Assembly (NCBI GenBank): GCA_963281255.1 | Contig: OY725488.1 | Coordinates: 4,487,925 to 4,551,924 of the forward strand | DNA from: Aphrocallistes beatrix | Taxonomy: Eukaryota; Porifera; Hexactinellida; Sceptrulophora; Aphrocallistidae | DNA length: 64,000 nt | Direction: 5' to 3' | Shown here: one piece after another, positions 44,767 through 56,589 of the stretch | How positions within the stretch are numbered: the first letter of the stretch is position 1 | Layout of the letters: every line of letters starts with the position of its first letter | Notes under the pieces: generated by a model | Told to the model about the DNA's origin: nothing | Seen by the model: only the letters and a program-made list of their open reading frames with translations | Database searches by the model: none | Program-made: the position numbers and the translations under genes

Positions 44767-44842
44767 ATGTTAGTTTAATTGTGCCTCCAAATTACTCTAC
44801 GATTTTGATGTGATTTATTATTTGAATTTAATCTATATCTAG

Positions 44843-45056
44843 GATTTATGGTGATAAATATCTGGATATTTTGTTGTCCATTCGATTTGACCCGCGCTTT
44901 ACTATACCAATTTTATTGTCGCGTATAAATAATCGAATATTAGAATGGAAAGAGGCCCAATTTCATTTTAATAAAGTTTGGAGGGAGAATATTGAGAAAT
45001 ACTTTTGTAAAAGTATGGACCTTTTCAGACCGTGTTATCTCTATGGTGAATTTAAG
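44843..45056 (+). CDS. SIN3 corepressor exon c: HDAC-interaction region
   Basis: Encodes RIYGDKYLDILLSIRFDPRF (Arg shared with exon b), then EWKEAQFHFNKVWREN and EKYFCKSMD. These align with RIYGDKAPEIIESLKKNP, EWREAQQGFNKIWRE and EKAYLKSLDHQ of human SIN3. The acceptor is TATATCTAG|GATTTATGG. The donor TTTAAG|GTTAAA leaves phase 0, matching the next exon; an alternative donor at TATG|GTGAAT gives phase 1 and does not fit. The 13.1-kb intron before it holds a retroelement fossil, a pogo relic and a hAT MITE. Confidence 0.92.
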
Positions 45057-45104
45057 GTTAAATATTTAGAATGTTTTATTTTATTTATGTTTCAGTTTTT
45101 ATAA

Positions 45105-45540
45105 AAAATAGCATTAAGGTGGATCTCTTAATAAAGGAATATGTACTCAAAATGTAAGAAATATTCTACTTTTTATTTCAGATGCATAAACTACACATCC
45201 GAATTACTGATTTTTGAAACTTTCGACACAAATACTTATTCTAATAAAAAACATGTCAACATATGCCATCTTGTTTTCACTAATTGCTATCTAATTTAAT
45301 GTACATGTTTAGAGACAACATGCATCAGGTATCAAAGGTAGTTATTTATCAACTTGGGAGTTAGCAATTAAGTTGAGATTCTCACAATTATGAATAATTA
45401 TATTGTGTCGATAAAAATTTTAGATACAAAATTGGGTATTTCTTTCAGTTAGATTACATATCCCCATATTTCTTTATGAATAGACCCACTTTAATAGTAT
45501 CTGTATGGGAGTATTATGATGGTTGAATATTTTTGTATGT
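45105..45540. repeat. Foldback repeat R7, copy 2
   Basis: GCATTAAGGTGGATCTCTTA at the left and its counterpart GACCCACTTTAATAGTATC at the right, with TTTTATTTCAGATGCATAAAC inside. Same family as 4,948-5,400. It starts 50 bp after the donor of SIN3 exon c. Confidence 0.65.
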
Positions 45541-45627
45541 GTAGTATATATGATTATTATGTTTATTTTTTCTTTCGTTTAAACAGCAATTACCATTAGA
45601 TTTGCTAATAAAACAATTAGTCTACAG

Positions 45628-45883
45628 CAGGGTTTCTTAACGTTATGCCTCGAAACCCCATGGGGATATCGAGATTCATTTTAGGTGGTATCCAATCAGC
45701 TAGTAAAACTAAAATGTTCTATTTGCGAGGTATTTTCAATTGTATTGAGCTTATCTATTACCTTTTGAGGTCATTATACAATAGCTTCAGTAATGACTTT
45801 AAAATATTAGTTTTCTGGGGGTATCGGGTAAGACGCAGCAGAGCTTTTGGGGTATCGAGGTCTGAAAATATTAAGAAACACTG
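45628..45883. mobile_element. hAT MITE, TIR CAGGGTTTCTTAACG
   Basis: 256 bp. Left end CAGGGTTTCTTAACG, right end the inverse of CAGTGTTTCTTAATATT. Flanks GTCTACAG and GTCTACTA form an 8-bp duplication with late changes. The ends resemble Charlie-type hAT ends (CAGNGGTTCTTAA). Confidence 0.8.
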
Positions 45884-45889
45884 GTCTAC

Positions 45890-46430
45890 TACAGGTATCG
45901 TTTAAGAAAATAGCTCAATTGTGCATATTTTTCAAAAAGCACGAAATTAAGCACAGTTTAACTGCACCGTATATAGGTCAATTCTAGATAGGGTTCCCGA
46001 TTCGGTTATCATTTTAAGGGGAGATATAGGGAATTTGGAGAAGGGTACACGTAAAAAAATAATGTCAAAATGATACAAAGTAGAACATTCTATTGCTTTT
46101 TAGCCATTTTCTCTGTTTTTGAGAATATTTTGTGTTACATTTAAACCTTTTAAAACTATTGATGTGTTTATACTAGTATGATATATTTGAAAAAGTAATC
46201 TTCGCACAATGAATGGTAAGAAGCAAGGTCTTGAGATGATACATCTGGCTTCCTATTCCTGTCGCTATAGTCGCCTTATCTTTCTCTCTCCGTTGCTACT
46301 TCTTCTTAATCCTCTACTGATGGTGTTGTATCCGACCATGGCCTACTTAATACGGGCAGTGTATGTGACCGGAAAATAGAAGGCCAGTTTTAGCACAGTC
46401 CAAATTAAATTCGACCGATAAATACAAAAC
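45890..46430. other. SIN3 intron, no recognised feature
   Basis: AT-rich with no repeat ends and no open frame of note. Confidence 0.4.
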
Positions 46431-46436
46431 CATATA

Positions 46437-47197
46437 CTAAGGCTGGATTCGGTTGATTGGTTAACTGGTTAACTGCTGTCAATCTCGGTTAAAGGTTAAA
46501 AAAATCTTAGATCGGCTTGCCGATCTACTTATTTTCTAAATATTTACACTAATTTCATTGTTTTTCGACGGAGATTCATGAATATTACTTCCTAAAAATT
46601 GATAATGCATTATAATTTCTGTTTTTAATCATATACAGTCGAACCTGCTATAACGGCCACTCTGTATAACGGTCACCTGTCTATAGCGGTCACCATTGAA
46701 CAGTCCCGTCCGAAATTCCATAATATTTACCCTGTGTATAGCGGTCATCTGCTCAACGCGGCCAGCGGCCACCCATTTGCAGTCCCTTACTGACCCAAAA
46801 ACTGTGTATAACGGCCATCATCTGTCTATAATGGTCACTACCTGTCTATAACAACCATCAAATTTTTCCTTTTTATGTGTTTATGACAGAACCTGTTACG
46901 AACGATAAACAAGTTTCATTATATTACTTCAAGTAATAGATTTCTAAAAGCTTGATATTAATTTCACTACGTTGATACCTTTTGGGGATTAAGACAATCA
47001 CCTGTATATAACGGCCACCTGTGTATAACGGCAAATTTTGTCCAGTCCCTTGGGTGGTCGTTATATACAGGTTCCACTGTAGTATATTTCGAGACCACTG
47101 CAAATTATCAAATCAATCACGAGCAGGTTAAATATTAGTCTAAAAATCCATATTCCAACCAATTGATATTTACATCGGTTAACCAACCCCAGCCCTG
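46437..47197. mobile_element. hAT-like MITE split by a Tigger MITE
   Basis: The outer ends pair: GGCTGGATTCGGTTGATTGG at 46,441 and the inverse of CAGGGCTGGGGTTGGTTAAC at 47,197. No clean 8-bp duplication is seen. The centre holds a Tigger MITE (46,636-47,079). Confidence 0.55.
46636..47079. mobile_element. Tigger-type MITE (family of 22,223), inverted
   Basis: Ends CAGTCGAACCTGCTATAACG and CAGGTTCCACTG, TA outside. The interior shares TGCTCAACGCGGCCAGCGGC with 22,223-22,595 in inverse orientation; this copy is ~70 bp longer. Confidence 0.85.
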
Positions 47198-47589
47198 TAT
47201 ATACATTAGACCATTGAATTGTCTTATTGCCTTATAAAAATATCAATCAGTGCATGCAATTGAGCATTTAAAAATTGGATATGTCATCAATTCATCATGT
47301 GATTGCGTAATATGTAAAATAAAGTTTTTAGATTTATATCTTAATTATTTTCGGTTAACAGGATTCTTTGCTTATTCAGGCCGAAATGTGATCTGACCGA
47401 TGTGACAATATTAAGCGGAGTTGACTGTAGTAGAAGTAATAATATACATTAATTCTTGGAATAATACGTAATCTAAATGTGCACGTAGAAGCTACTTTTT
47501 GAAATCATAATGCAGCTTGTTATTCAATATTATTGAAATATTTAGGTTTAAAAAAGTTCTAACTTAATTACTTTCATCCATTTGTTCTT

Positions 47590-48540
47590 TCAAATTGCTT
47601 TTGAAACAGTTCTTGTACTAAGTTCATCATAAGTATTAAGTTCGAACTTAGTTAAGACAGAGCAAAACCCTTCCTTATTCACTGAGAGTTCGTTCTTAAG
47701 TACTAATTTTAAACTTAGTTAAATTCGAACTTAACTTGTATTCACTAAGATTTAAGTTCGAACTTAAGTTTAAACTTAACTAAGTTCGAACTTAAGTACC
47801 AACTTTTATCATCAATATATTTGAGCACATGATTAAATAGTGATAACAAGTAAAACACTGGATATCTTTGTAGTATTATATTCAAAAGACATTAATTACA
47901 TTAATTGTCACACAAGTAACCAAAATCAAACGAACAAAAATTCATGGCTAAATATATCCATCAAAGTATCCGAAAAATCAACAGTTTGGAAAAGAGAAAA
48001 GTAGAAATGCAAAACAAATGGATGGAGGAGGAAGAATGCACATTGATTGAATGCATTGAAATTGCTGGTGATTCGATGAGGGGTCAGGTAATAACACAGA
48101 AATCAACAGGAAAAAAAGGCACTGTGGATTGACAAGGAAATTCCCTACAAATAGAAGGGTTGATGAGTTGAAAACAAGTGGAACAAGCTGAAACTAGCCG
48201 AAATGTTGATGCTAGCCATTGCCATAGGGAAGCTAATAGGACTAGAAGTGGCTCTAACTCTGTTGGTGTCGTTCAAGAAATTGAGACACTCATCCTCTCT
48301 GCAGACAAGACTCTGACAAACACCGAGAGAATATTTAAGAGTAGCCTATCTTTCAGTGGGAATTCAGGCACAGTGAGAGTCAAATCGAAGTAGAAAACGC
48401 AGACGTGAAGCTTCTTCCGAGTTTGATCTGCCAAGGTTGACAACATCCGATTTAGTCACTCTGCGAAGTACTCTATCAACAAATGGCAGTTCTCGGAGCA
48501 GCAGAAATTAATTGAAGAGCAAGAGCATATCATAATTTGA
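47590..48540 (+). pseudogene. Possible Harbinger-type Myb/SANT protein relic
   Basis: 47,640-47,790 holds repeated TTAAGTTCGAACTTAA palindromes. A frame at 47,944-48,132 reads MAKYIHQSIRKINSLEKRKV, then WMEEEECTLIECIE, and further out-of-frame pieces follow with VENKWNKLKLAEM-like wording. A Trp-rich Myb/SANT module next to palindromic ends would fit a PIF/Harbinger element, but the match is weak. Stops interrupt it. Confidence 0.3.
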
Positions 48541-49250
48541 AAAGGGAAAAATATTGAATCATTAACAGCTAGATGTTTGAGTTTGTGTAGATCTTTAATT
48601 TAGATAAATTTAGAAATGTTGTATTGTTAGGCATACCGGCATGAATCAAATTTATACATCAAATTATGTTATTAAATTTTTTGCAATATTATCAGATGGG
48701 CAACTAACGAATATTTAAGTTACCTCTGGAGGTTACTTGAAGTTGTTACTTAGGTTTAAACTAAAAAAGCACAAACTTAAATCTACGAATCTCTGCAAAA
48801 ACGAGTTATTTTGTATACACATTCTCAAATATTCTAGAAACTAGCTTTCAACTGTTAACATGGGCATTTTAGGTTTGTAAATTCCGAATATTATGTTTTC
48901 GAATCTATGATAAATTTTTGTTTACTTTTGTTTACTTTTGTTTAAAATAGAAACATTGCGAACGCGTTCCTTTTGAATTATTTATGGTCCATTTAGGCGG
49001 AGGTACCGACATGTTTTGAAATTCTTTTCCCAACACTAGAGAAAATATAGCTTCAGGCTCATGCAATATTGGTATTATTGTATTTTCGATAAACTCTTCT
49101 GTATTATATGTTCTAAAGAGTGCACCTTCATGACTATAAGACTTATTAATACTCTAAGGAATTACATTTCTAAGTATAAAGAGGGCATAAATTTCTCACC
49201 CTGTACTTTATTCTACTTGCAATTTCAGTTTTATCATCTATTTTTGCATC
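48541..49250. other. No recognised feature
   Basis: AT-rich. A direct triplet TTTTGTTTACTTTTGTTTACTT at ~48,917 is the only structure seen. Confidence 0.35.
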
Positions 49251-50034
49251 GTCTGGATTATCCTTCCAAAATGAATGTGCCAGATCATGGGCTTGGCCGG
49301 TTTTATTGAATCAGAATTTCTTTTCCTTATTCGATTATTTGACGGTTAGGCCATACGAATAACTCGAAAGGGGATTAATCCGATGAGAGAACCTTTTTCC
49401 ACTCCACAAATGTCCAAACCCTATGTTTTTGGGCGAATCAAAATGGTTTGTCAGATTCGATCTGTAATTATGGGGACATGCAGCGTTTATAAAGGTGGGA
49501 ACCAAGACTTTCAGTGAAATGCCGATGTATAGTGGATTTTGATATAGAGTAACCCTCATTTTTGAGTATCCTATAGATCCTTCTTGTAGAATTTCATTGT
49601 TTGTTCAATTGATTTGTTCATAATCAATTTAGGGACGCTGCTTTTTCTGACGCCCAGACAGGGGGGGGCTTGGTTTACATTAAAGTACCAGTTTTATGGT
49701 TGTACCACAATATTCGAACCGGACGTTCTCTAACTTCCAACCTCAAGGCAACTTCTTTTTGTGCCAAACCTTCTTCAATCACTCCAATTGCCTGAGAGCG
49801 AATTGACATTCCGTGATCTGGCACATTCATTTTGGGAGGCTAATCCAGACATGGAAAATAGTCGATAAAATTGATATAGAAAGTAGAATCAAGTAGTTAG
49901 AGTAGAATAAATTACAAATAGTAGCAATTAATTCAGTACACAAAGTGGATAAAATGAGACTATAATTGTTGCAAAATGAATGCAAAATATCCAATTCGAA
50001 ATATACCAGCAAAGACTTTCGGACACCCTGTTTA
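49250..50034 (-). pseudogene. Decayed Tc1/mariner element
   Basis: On the - strand, a start NVPDHGMSIRSQAIGVIEEG with AQKEVALRLEVRER is a helix-turn-helix close to that of the DD37E element at 3,098 (SQAIGMVVAGMTQKEVAQTL). Further left a frame has GFGHLWSGKRFSHRINPLS, like the FS block after the first catalytic Asp. The right end GGACACCCTG precedes a TA run at 50,035. The left end was not found. Heavily decayed. Confidence 0.6.
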
Positions 50035-50042
50035 TATATATA

Positions 50043-50584
50043 CAAGCGCGCTTCGCTTGCTTGCGCTACGCGGCTGGCGGACACTTTGTGTCCGCCGGAG
50101 ACTCCCTTCGGTCGCCTGGAGGTGACATTGGTTAATTAAACGGGATATATCATCTCTAAATATGTCCATCTTAGTTTTAAAATCGATATCACTCGAAAAA
50201 ACACCAAATTTGTCAATTTTTAAAATTTTGATGAGTAATGATGACGTCATAGCAAAGTGATGAATCATCATTTTTTGATGATAGTTGCATCATATGTGAG
50301 ACGTGTTAGGATACAGATTCTATTAAGTTCTCAGCCTTCCATCTCTTATAATGGCTGAGTTATGCCCGAATAACTGTGTTGCTTAACTTTTGAAAATGTG
50401 ACAATGACGTCATAATTCCATGGTGAGTCGATATTTTGCTCTGAGCTCAGAACTTACTGGAGCCATAGCCAAAAAACTCTCACATGCCAAAAATCAGCTT
50501 TCTGGATCTGGCAGTTTCTTCAATCAATTCGTTACAGATGTATATATATATACACACACATTAATCGAGTTTTAATAGTAAGGA
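50043..50584 (-). repeat. R1 family copy, reverse, complete
   Basis: CAAGCGCGCTTCGCTTGCTT to CGAGTTTTAATAGTAAGGA at 50,584. Both TGACGTCA sites and both hairpins are present. It is immediately followed by another R1-type copy in the opposite orientation. Confidence 0.88.
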
Positions 50585-51085
50585 TGTAACGAATTGATTG
50601 AAGAAAGTATGGGGCGCAGAAAGTTGATTTTTGACTTGTGGGAGTATTTTAGCTATGGGTCCACTAAGTACTGACCTCAGACGAAAATTCCGAATCATCA
50701 TGGAATAATGATATCATTTTGACCTTTTTTATGATTAGCAATTTCAGATTTTCGACTAGAACTCATTTTGAGTGATAAAAGGCTGAATTTCAATAAACTG
50801 TGTATATTGATATTCTTCACAAGTGATGCAACTATCCTAAAAAATGCTAACTCATTACTCTGTTGTGGCGTCATCAATAAATGTCAAAATTAAAAAAATT
50901 GGCAAATTTTATGTTTTTTCAACCGATATCGATTATACATGTAACTCTATGTGATCAGACGTACAAGTATTTTGCGATGTTATCTATTTTATAATTAATC
51001 AATGCAAGCCTAAGCGCCCAAAGGACTGCTCCTGGGCAAGCTAAGTGTTTGCCTGCCGCACAGCGCAAGCAAAAACGCGTGCTTG
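50585..51085 (+). repeat. R1-related copy, diverged
   Basis: GTAACGAATTGATTGAAGAA directly follows the end of the previous copy. The body is diverged (only remnants of the TGACGTCA sites) and the 3' end is ACGCGTGCTTG. It makes a head-to-head pair with 50,043-50,584. Confidence 0.75.
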
Positions 51086-51320
51086 TTTCTCTAGGTATAA
51101 AGGTTATATAGAACGTCTAAATTGAATTTTCCAATGTTAATTTTTAGAGATTTTCATTTGCTGTCAAAGTTTGAATTAATTGGCTTCAATATATTTAATC
51201 ATTTATAATCCAGGAATAATCGACCAACCCCCATTAAAAAATCCGAACAAGGCCAAAATTTCAGGAAAGCGAATTCCTCTGCTTTTGGCTTTAAATACCA
51301 ATCCGCTAATTCTTACACGT

Positions 51321-52062
51321 TTATGAAGGATAATTTTTGAACCAATGATTTAAGGATTCATCTACTTTCTTTTCCACTTCTCTCTCTCTTTCTGCATTTG
51401 CTTCTGGCCTCTTTTTCTCCCGAAAACATTTGACGTAATTCTTGTTCCTTGATAAGAAGTCATCCGATAGTGGTTTGGGCACAGTCAACTCAGACAGAGT
51501 ACGCAAAGTCTGAGGTGGTTGCGACTTGGTCTGGTCAAGGATACGAATCTTCTCTGGCAGAGTGAAGTTGTTGCGTTTCGCCATTCGTATAACATAGTAT
51601 GTACTAAGACTAAGTCCACTCATACCGTGCAATTCCAGAACAAGGAATGTTTTCACTATCATGTTGATTTATACTAAGGTTGCATTGCAATTACTGTGTA
51701 GAGTCTTCTGTAACGTTCAGCATTGTGCAGAATTTGTCCCAATTAAGCGGAAATCTTGTCCCAATTAAGCGGCAATTTTGTCCCAATTAAGCGAAAATTT
51801 ATCCCGATTGAAAAGAAATTTGTCCTGATTGAGAAGAAATATTTCTAAAGTTTTTTGAAAATTCAAATACGTACATAGTTTATTAGAATTTGCTTAGATC
51901 AAGCGAAATCTTTTGATTGAGTGACGGTGAATTTTTGTCTCTATTTGAAGGGTTTGTCCCCATTATCCGAAAGAAATAGTATTAACTTCTATATAGATAA
52001 TTCCGTTCCTGGGGAGTTGTCCCAATTATGCGGTTGCCCCGATTAAGTGGAGTCGACTGTAG
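51321..52062 (-). mobile_element. Tigger/pogo element relic with CENP-B-like DNA-binding start
   Basis: The right end at 52,062 is GATTAAGTGGAGTCGACTG, the Tigger TIR of this genome, with repeated CCCAATTAAGCGG words inside. On the - strand 51,662-51,321 reads MAKRNNFTLPEKIRILDQTK and later VDESLNHWFKN, matching the CENP-B/psq helix-turn-helix start of Tigger transposases (FTL-EK--IL...L-WF). The rest of the transposase and the left end are lost. It is a likely past source of transposase for the CAGTCGACTC MITEs. Confidence 0.72.
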
Positions 52063-52070
52063 TTACTGAC

Positions 52071-52349
52071 CGGGGGGGTGTATGCAGCACGTATTTGTGC
52101 ATGTATATAGCATGTTCACAGAGAAAACTCGGCTATCAGTAGGAAAGAAATATAGCACCTAACTTTACCTTTATCGAGATAACATCCTTAGTGCTTTTAC
52201 CTCACTAAGGTTCTGCAAGAGTATAAACTCAGATTACAATACCGAAGCAATGTAATTGAGATCAAAATGCAAATGACTAGGACGAGGTTAGAACTCGTGA
52301 CCTAAATATTGGTGTTCAAACGCCCAAACGACTACACCATCCCTGCAGA
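52071..52349 (-). repeat. tRNA-derived SINE, longer copy
   Basis: A - strand copy with a degraded tRNA-like head at 52,349-52,290 and a body CTCAATTACATTGCTTCGG and CTATTTCTTTCC, through ACTCGGCTATCAGTAGG-like words shared with 56,740-56,860. The 3' part ends near 52,071 beside the Tigger end. Confidence 0.75.
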
Positions 52350-52670
52350 TAAATGTAGATTTTAATTCAATAATAATGTGCATCATAATAAAAAATAAAC
52401 GCAATAGTAAATTTTCGATCTCTAGAGGTTGAGATTGACTCGATTCTGAAAATTATTTTTTTGATAATTTTGGAAAGAAATTCTGAATTTTAACGATTTT
52501 GTGCTTTTGGAAAGGCTATCTCATATTCCATCGTTTTTATCTAAATTTAGTATCATCACGGTATAAGAAACTGCTGTTTCTGCAGTTTTTCATTGATAAA
52601 GCTATACTCTAACACTATTTGTTTTAAAGTTATGTTATTTCAAAGGACCGCGAGTGGGAAATTATTGTTG
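52350..52670. other. No recognised feature
   Basis: AT-rich SIN3 intron sequence without repeat ends or open frames of note. Confidence 0.35.
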
Positions 52671-52674
52671 ATAG

Positions 52675-52912
52675 TTGGATCATATGTGAGGTATATTTTA
52701 TTAAAATCTCAGCCTTCTTTCTCCAAAATGGCTGAGTTATGCTCGAATAAATGTATTGCTTAACTTGTAAAAATCTGACAATAATTCCATGATGAGTCTA
52801 CATTTTCGTCTGAGCTCAGAACTTACTGGAGCCATAGCCGAAAAACTCTCGCATGCCAAAATCAGCTTTCTGTGCCCGGCAGTTTCTTCAATCAATTCGT
52901 TACACATATATA
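52675..52912 (-). repeat. R1 partial copy, reverse
   Basis: From GATAGTTGGATCATATGTGAGG to the inverse of CTGTAACGAATTGATTG and the TA microsatellite, which holds the next Tigger-type MITE. The 3' hairpin half is missing. Confidence 0.78.
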
Positions 52913-52916
52913 TATA

Positions 52917-53400
52917 CAGTAGAACTCGGTTAAGATGTACTCGACTTAAGACGTATTCTCGGATAAGACGTACTTGTCTCCAATAGCCTAAATTTTCTCC
53001 TATCTAATCCATTATAAATGATTCGGTTAAGACGTACTCGGTTAAGACGTACAATCGGATAAGACGTACTAAATTATTCTTCCCAAAAGGACAAAATGTA
53101 TTGAATCGTACTCGGTTAAGACGTACTCGGATAAGACGTACTCGGTTTCGTACTCGGTTAATTCATACTCAAAAGTAGTATAATATAGTACTCGTATACG
53201 TACAGTATATATCCTTTAATAATCGAACCATAACATGATTTTTATCTTATCGTTAGTTATTTGTATGCTAATTTGCACTAGTAAGTAATCGGAATTTATG
53301 ATGACTCGGTTATTGCGTACTCGGTTGAGACGTACTTGTTTAATTCGTACTCGGTTAATTCGTACACTCGGTTATTACGTCCTCGGATAAGACGTACTTT
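52917..53400. mobile_element. Tigger-type MITE, GACGTACTCGGTTAA repeats
   Basis: Starts TA|CAGTAGAACTCGGTTAAG and is filled with tandem-like GACGTACTCGGTTAA/GATAAGACGTACT words. The right end is lost next to the mariner at 53,407. Confidence 0.72.
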
Positions 53401-53406
53401 TTTCTA

Positions 53407-54737
53407 AGGGCGTTCAAAAAGTTTACATCATTTGTAAATATTAACTAAACCAACTTATCTACTATCAATGTAATTACATAATGTGTTCAAAGTACTCTCC
53501 TTGATTATCGATGCAAAGTTTCAGACGTTCAATCCACTTCGAAAAAGATTTTTTGTACTCATCTCTCTCAACACTATGTAGGTAGTGGTAAACGATGGTT
53601 CCCAGTTCGGATCTTGTTGAAAAATGTTTCCCTCCAAGGTGTTTTTTCATCTCTGGAAATAGCCAGAAGTCGCATGGTGAAAGATTAGGTGAGTAGGGAG
53701 GATGTTCTAAAACTTCGAACCCGATTTCATCTATAGTTTGTCTGGTAAGCTTTGAGAAATGGGGCCTGGCATTATCGTGGAGAAGCTTAATTCCACGAGC
53801 GCCAGTGCTTGGTCTTCTGGTTTTGTAAAAATCTTCAACCTCTCGTAGACATTTTGATGAGTAAAAGTAACCATTCATCTTTCCGCCTTTAGGTACAGGT
53901 ATTTGTGCTACTGGGCCATATGCATCAAAGAATATACTGTATAGTGCCTTTTCCTCTCTGAAATCGGGCCGAGGTTTTGTAAGGGGGATCGAATTTTTTG
54001 GGAGCCATGCTTTGCTCCGCTCCTTTCGTTCAGGCTCTGAGAACTTTATCCATGTTTCGTCCCCTGTAACTATTTCATATAGTCTTCGTGTATCACAATC
54101 TTCATACTTTTTGATGAGTTTTTTGCACACGACACTCTTTGTTTTTTTTGGTCTTTTGTCAGCAATTTTGGAATCCACCTGGCTGAAACCTTCCGCAAAT
54201 TCAGAACGTCATGCAGAATGTGATGAACTGCTCCCGTTGAGATGTCTACCGTCTCAGCAATCTCTATCACGCTTAAATGGGGATCATCATTTATCAATTC
54301 CTCTACAATAGCAATTGTTCCGCTGGTAGACGCTGATTTTGGCCTACCTGACCGAGCCTCATCTTCAATGTCCTCCCTTCCTTCTTTCACTTGACGAACC
54401 CATTGTCTAACGGTTGAATATGCAAGAGCATCATATGAATATACTTTGACGAGCTTTTCATAAATATCGACTGGTTTTTCACCCAACAGCGTACACGCTT
54501 TGATGAATGCTCTTTGTTCATATTTGCTTGATGAATATTTTGAAGCCATAAAAATATACTATCAGAAAGTTGACTAAGTTCATGAAGTTCAAATTTCAAA
54601 AGTATAATAGCTAGATTCGATTACTTTACAGCAATTTAGAGCATATCGATAGCCCTATTTTCAGCTATCAATGGTTTCACATTACATGCATTACTTTTCT
54701 AGCATGAAGCAAATGATGTAAACTTTTTGAACGCCCT
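53407..54737 (-). mobile_element. mariner element (DD34D), nearly intact
   Basis: 1,331 bp, ends AGGGCGTTCAAAAAGTTTAC and the inverse, TA on both sides. One of the youngest-looking elements in the window. Confidence 0.93.
53474..54549 (-). pseudogene. mariner transposase, one frame break
   Basis: The N-terminal half (54,549-54,070) starts MASKYSSSKYEQRAFIKACT and has the helix-turn-helix pair, the WVRQVKEGRE linker, EARSGRP and VDISTGAVHHILHD. The C-terminal half (to 53,474) has VTGDETWIKF (first Asp), LLHDNARPHFSKL (second Asp) and HPPYSPNLSPCDFWLFPEMK (third Asp); the last interval is 34 residues. The only visible damage is the frame change at about 54,150-54,180. The length (~345 residues) is normal for mariner. 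Confidence 0.92.
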
Positions 54738-54739
54738 TA

Positions 54740-55509
54740 GTATTTTCCGATTATTCCTGGACTATTAGGTAATTTTATTTCGCATAGCATTATGATATTC
54801 TATCACTTTCGTCAGATGGTATATGATTATATGAACTAAAGAATCTCATAGTCGGACTTTAATGCCACTTTTACCTGGGCTCTTCTCTATTTATAGTCTG
54901 GACCCCAAATTTATATGGCTTCCCCGCCCAAAATGACTTAAACAGGACTAGACACTTTAGTATTTTATAATCTTATATGTTTTTGGGAGTTTTGAGATGT
55001 ATGTTAACTTTCTCGACAAGTGAACTAATAAGGTTGGATGGTGTGTGCTCCCACTTTAAGAAGTATCCTTAGTTCCCTTTGGTTGACTTACGCTTTAGGA
55101 AGAAAAAATTGTTGACAGAAGACTCTTCGGATGTATTTGTCTGAGGAGATTTTGTTCGTGTGTATACTGGATCTAAAGGAAATTTTCCATTAAATGATTG
55201 GTCGAAACCAACCAATAGTTTATATTATTTTTAAAAGTATTTTTATTACTAGAAATAGTAATATTTTATCGCTGTAGGTTCATTGATCCTTATCTATGCA
55301 CACATATCTCAATGTCAGGATGAACATCTCAAAAACTTTCCTCAATTACCTCAAATCGCAATATTTAGTAGATAAAGTCATGCATAAACCATTGATCTTC
55401 CATTTAAATTGTCATCAAAACCACTTGTTCCTTTTAACCAACTTTCATTTCGACCATAGCTTTTGTTATCTACTTTTTGTCCTTTATTAATTTTTTCAAT
55501 TTTTTTTAG
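54740..55509. other. SIN3 intron, no recognised feature
   Basis: AT-rich sequence up to the exon d acceptor. A short frame at 55,296-55,490 after an ATATTTAG site is not supported. Confidence 0.4.
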
Positions 55510-55752
55510 TCCAATGATTCCAGAATGATAGTAGATTTTGATATTTTTAATGATTTTGAAAATTCTCAAACCTTTTATCCTCCTTCACAGTGCTCTAGTA
55601 ATACCGTTTGTATCGATGCACCTTCATGTGTAGATGCTATTATTTTAGTCAAATCTTTCTTGTATGCTAATTGTATTGAGACTACTAAGATTTCAAGAAT
55701 TTTACATTTTTTGGAATATTACTTCTGCAACAGTATTTCTAGTGAAAGGCCT
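55510..55752 (+). CDS. SIN3 corepressor exon d
   Basis: The peptide starts SNDSRMIVDFDIFNDFE, aligning with QNDTKALRSKSLLNEIE of human SIN3, and continues with SCVDAIILVKSFLYANC and ISRILHFLEYYF, aligning with ILEDAAALISYYVKRQ and the IHQLLHQFVPSLFF helix. The acceptor is a TTTTTTTTAG tract at 55,509. The donor CCT|GTATGT gives phase 0 in and phase 0 out. The variable linker between the two blocks is short compared with vertebrates. Confidence 0.82.
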
Positions 55753-55759
55753 GTATGTT

Positions 55760-56585
55760 ATATATTCGTGTATTGTTAATGACTATTTTTCTATCCTGCG
55801 ATTTCTGTTTAACCATATGCCTGCTGTTCTCAACAATTTTATATATGCATGAATTAATCTACACGGAAAATGATAACGGTTCATTGCTTTATAACCTACA
55901 TTATTTTCAGACATCGCAGAGGTTATTGATTGAATATTAACTATAATTAGTAACGTCATCACTAGTAATTAGGGTTTCCCCATATGTGAATACAATTCAG
56001 AGAATATGTCTGGAAGTTCGGTAATGGAGTAAACCCAGTGGTTGTTGGTCGTAGGAACACGACAAAGCTTGTCTAAGGTCCCTTTGGAAGGTGGTTCTAA
56101 GCAAGTCGACCGTGACTGTGCTTGGTGTGATAATTGACAAAGCCCTCTCATTCCACCACACTTCGAGTGAGTCTGTATCAGGGCAGCTGGTTTCTTCCAC
56201 CTCTCAATAATATGGCCCGCAGACTACTCACTATGCACAGAGCATCTCTCGCCCACCTGGTCTACTCGCCGCTAATATATTGCAACGCAGGCTGAACCGA
56301 TTGGACAAAATATTTCTAAACTACCCGAATCGCAGTCCAGTGTTTAAAGAGGTTGCACACGCCTGCTTTATAGGTAGAATGAATTTGGTATATATAAAAC
56401 ATGATTTATATTTTTCAAATGTACTAGATTATATTTCTGAAGAGTGAAAAAGTATTACATTCTCTAATTTAGTGGATTTATTTTGCAATAAAGTACGTAC
56501 AAAATTTACTATGCAATGTAGTTGTATGAATTTAGAATGCAATATATATTCTTATAGTACTCGTACTTGGGAAAACGCCAATACT
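55760..56585. other. SIN3 intron, unassigned
   Basis: 55,970-56,330 is richer in GC and contains - strand frames with VPTTNNHWVYSITELPDIFS and + strand words like IMARRLLTMHRASLAHLVYS and PLIYCNAG, reminiscent of a LINE reverse-transcriptase end, but too degraded to assign. Confidence 0.3.
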
Positions 56586-56589
56586 CCTA

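Noticed and set aside
55970-56330. LINE reverse-transcriptase 3' part
   Set aside because: A few suggestive words only; too degraded and short to assign a family or strand.
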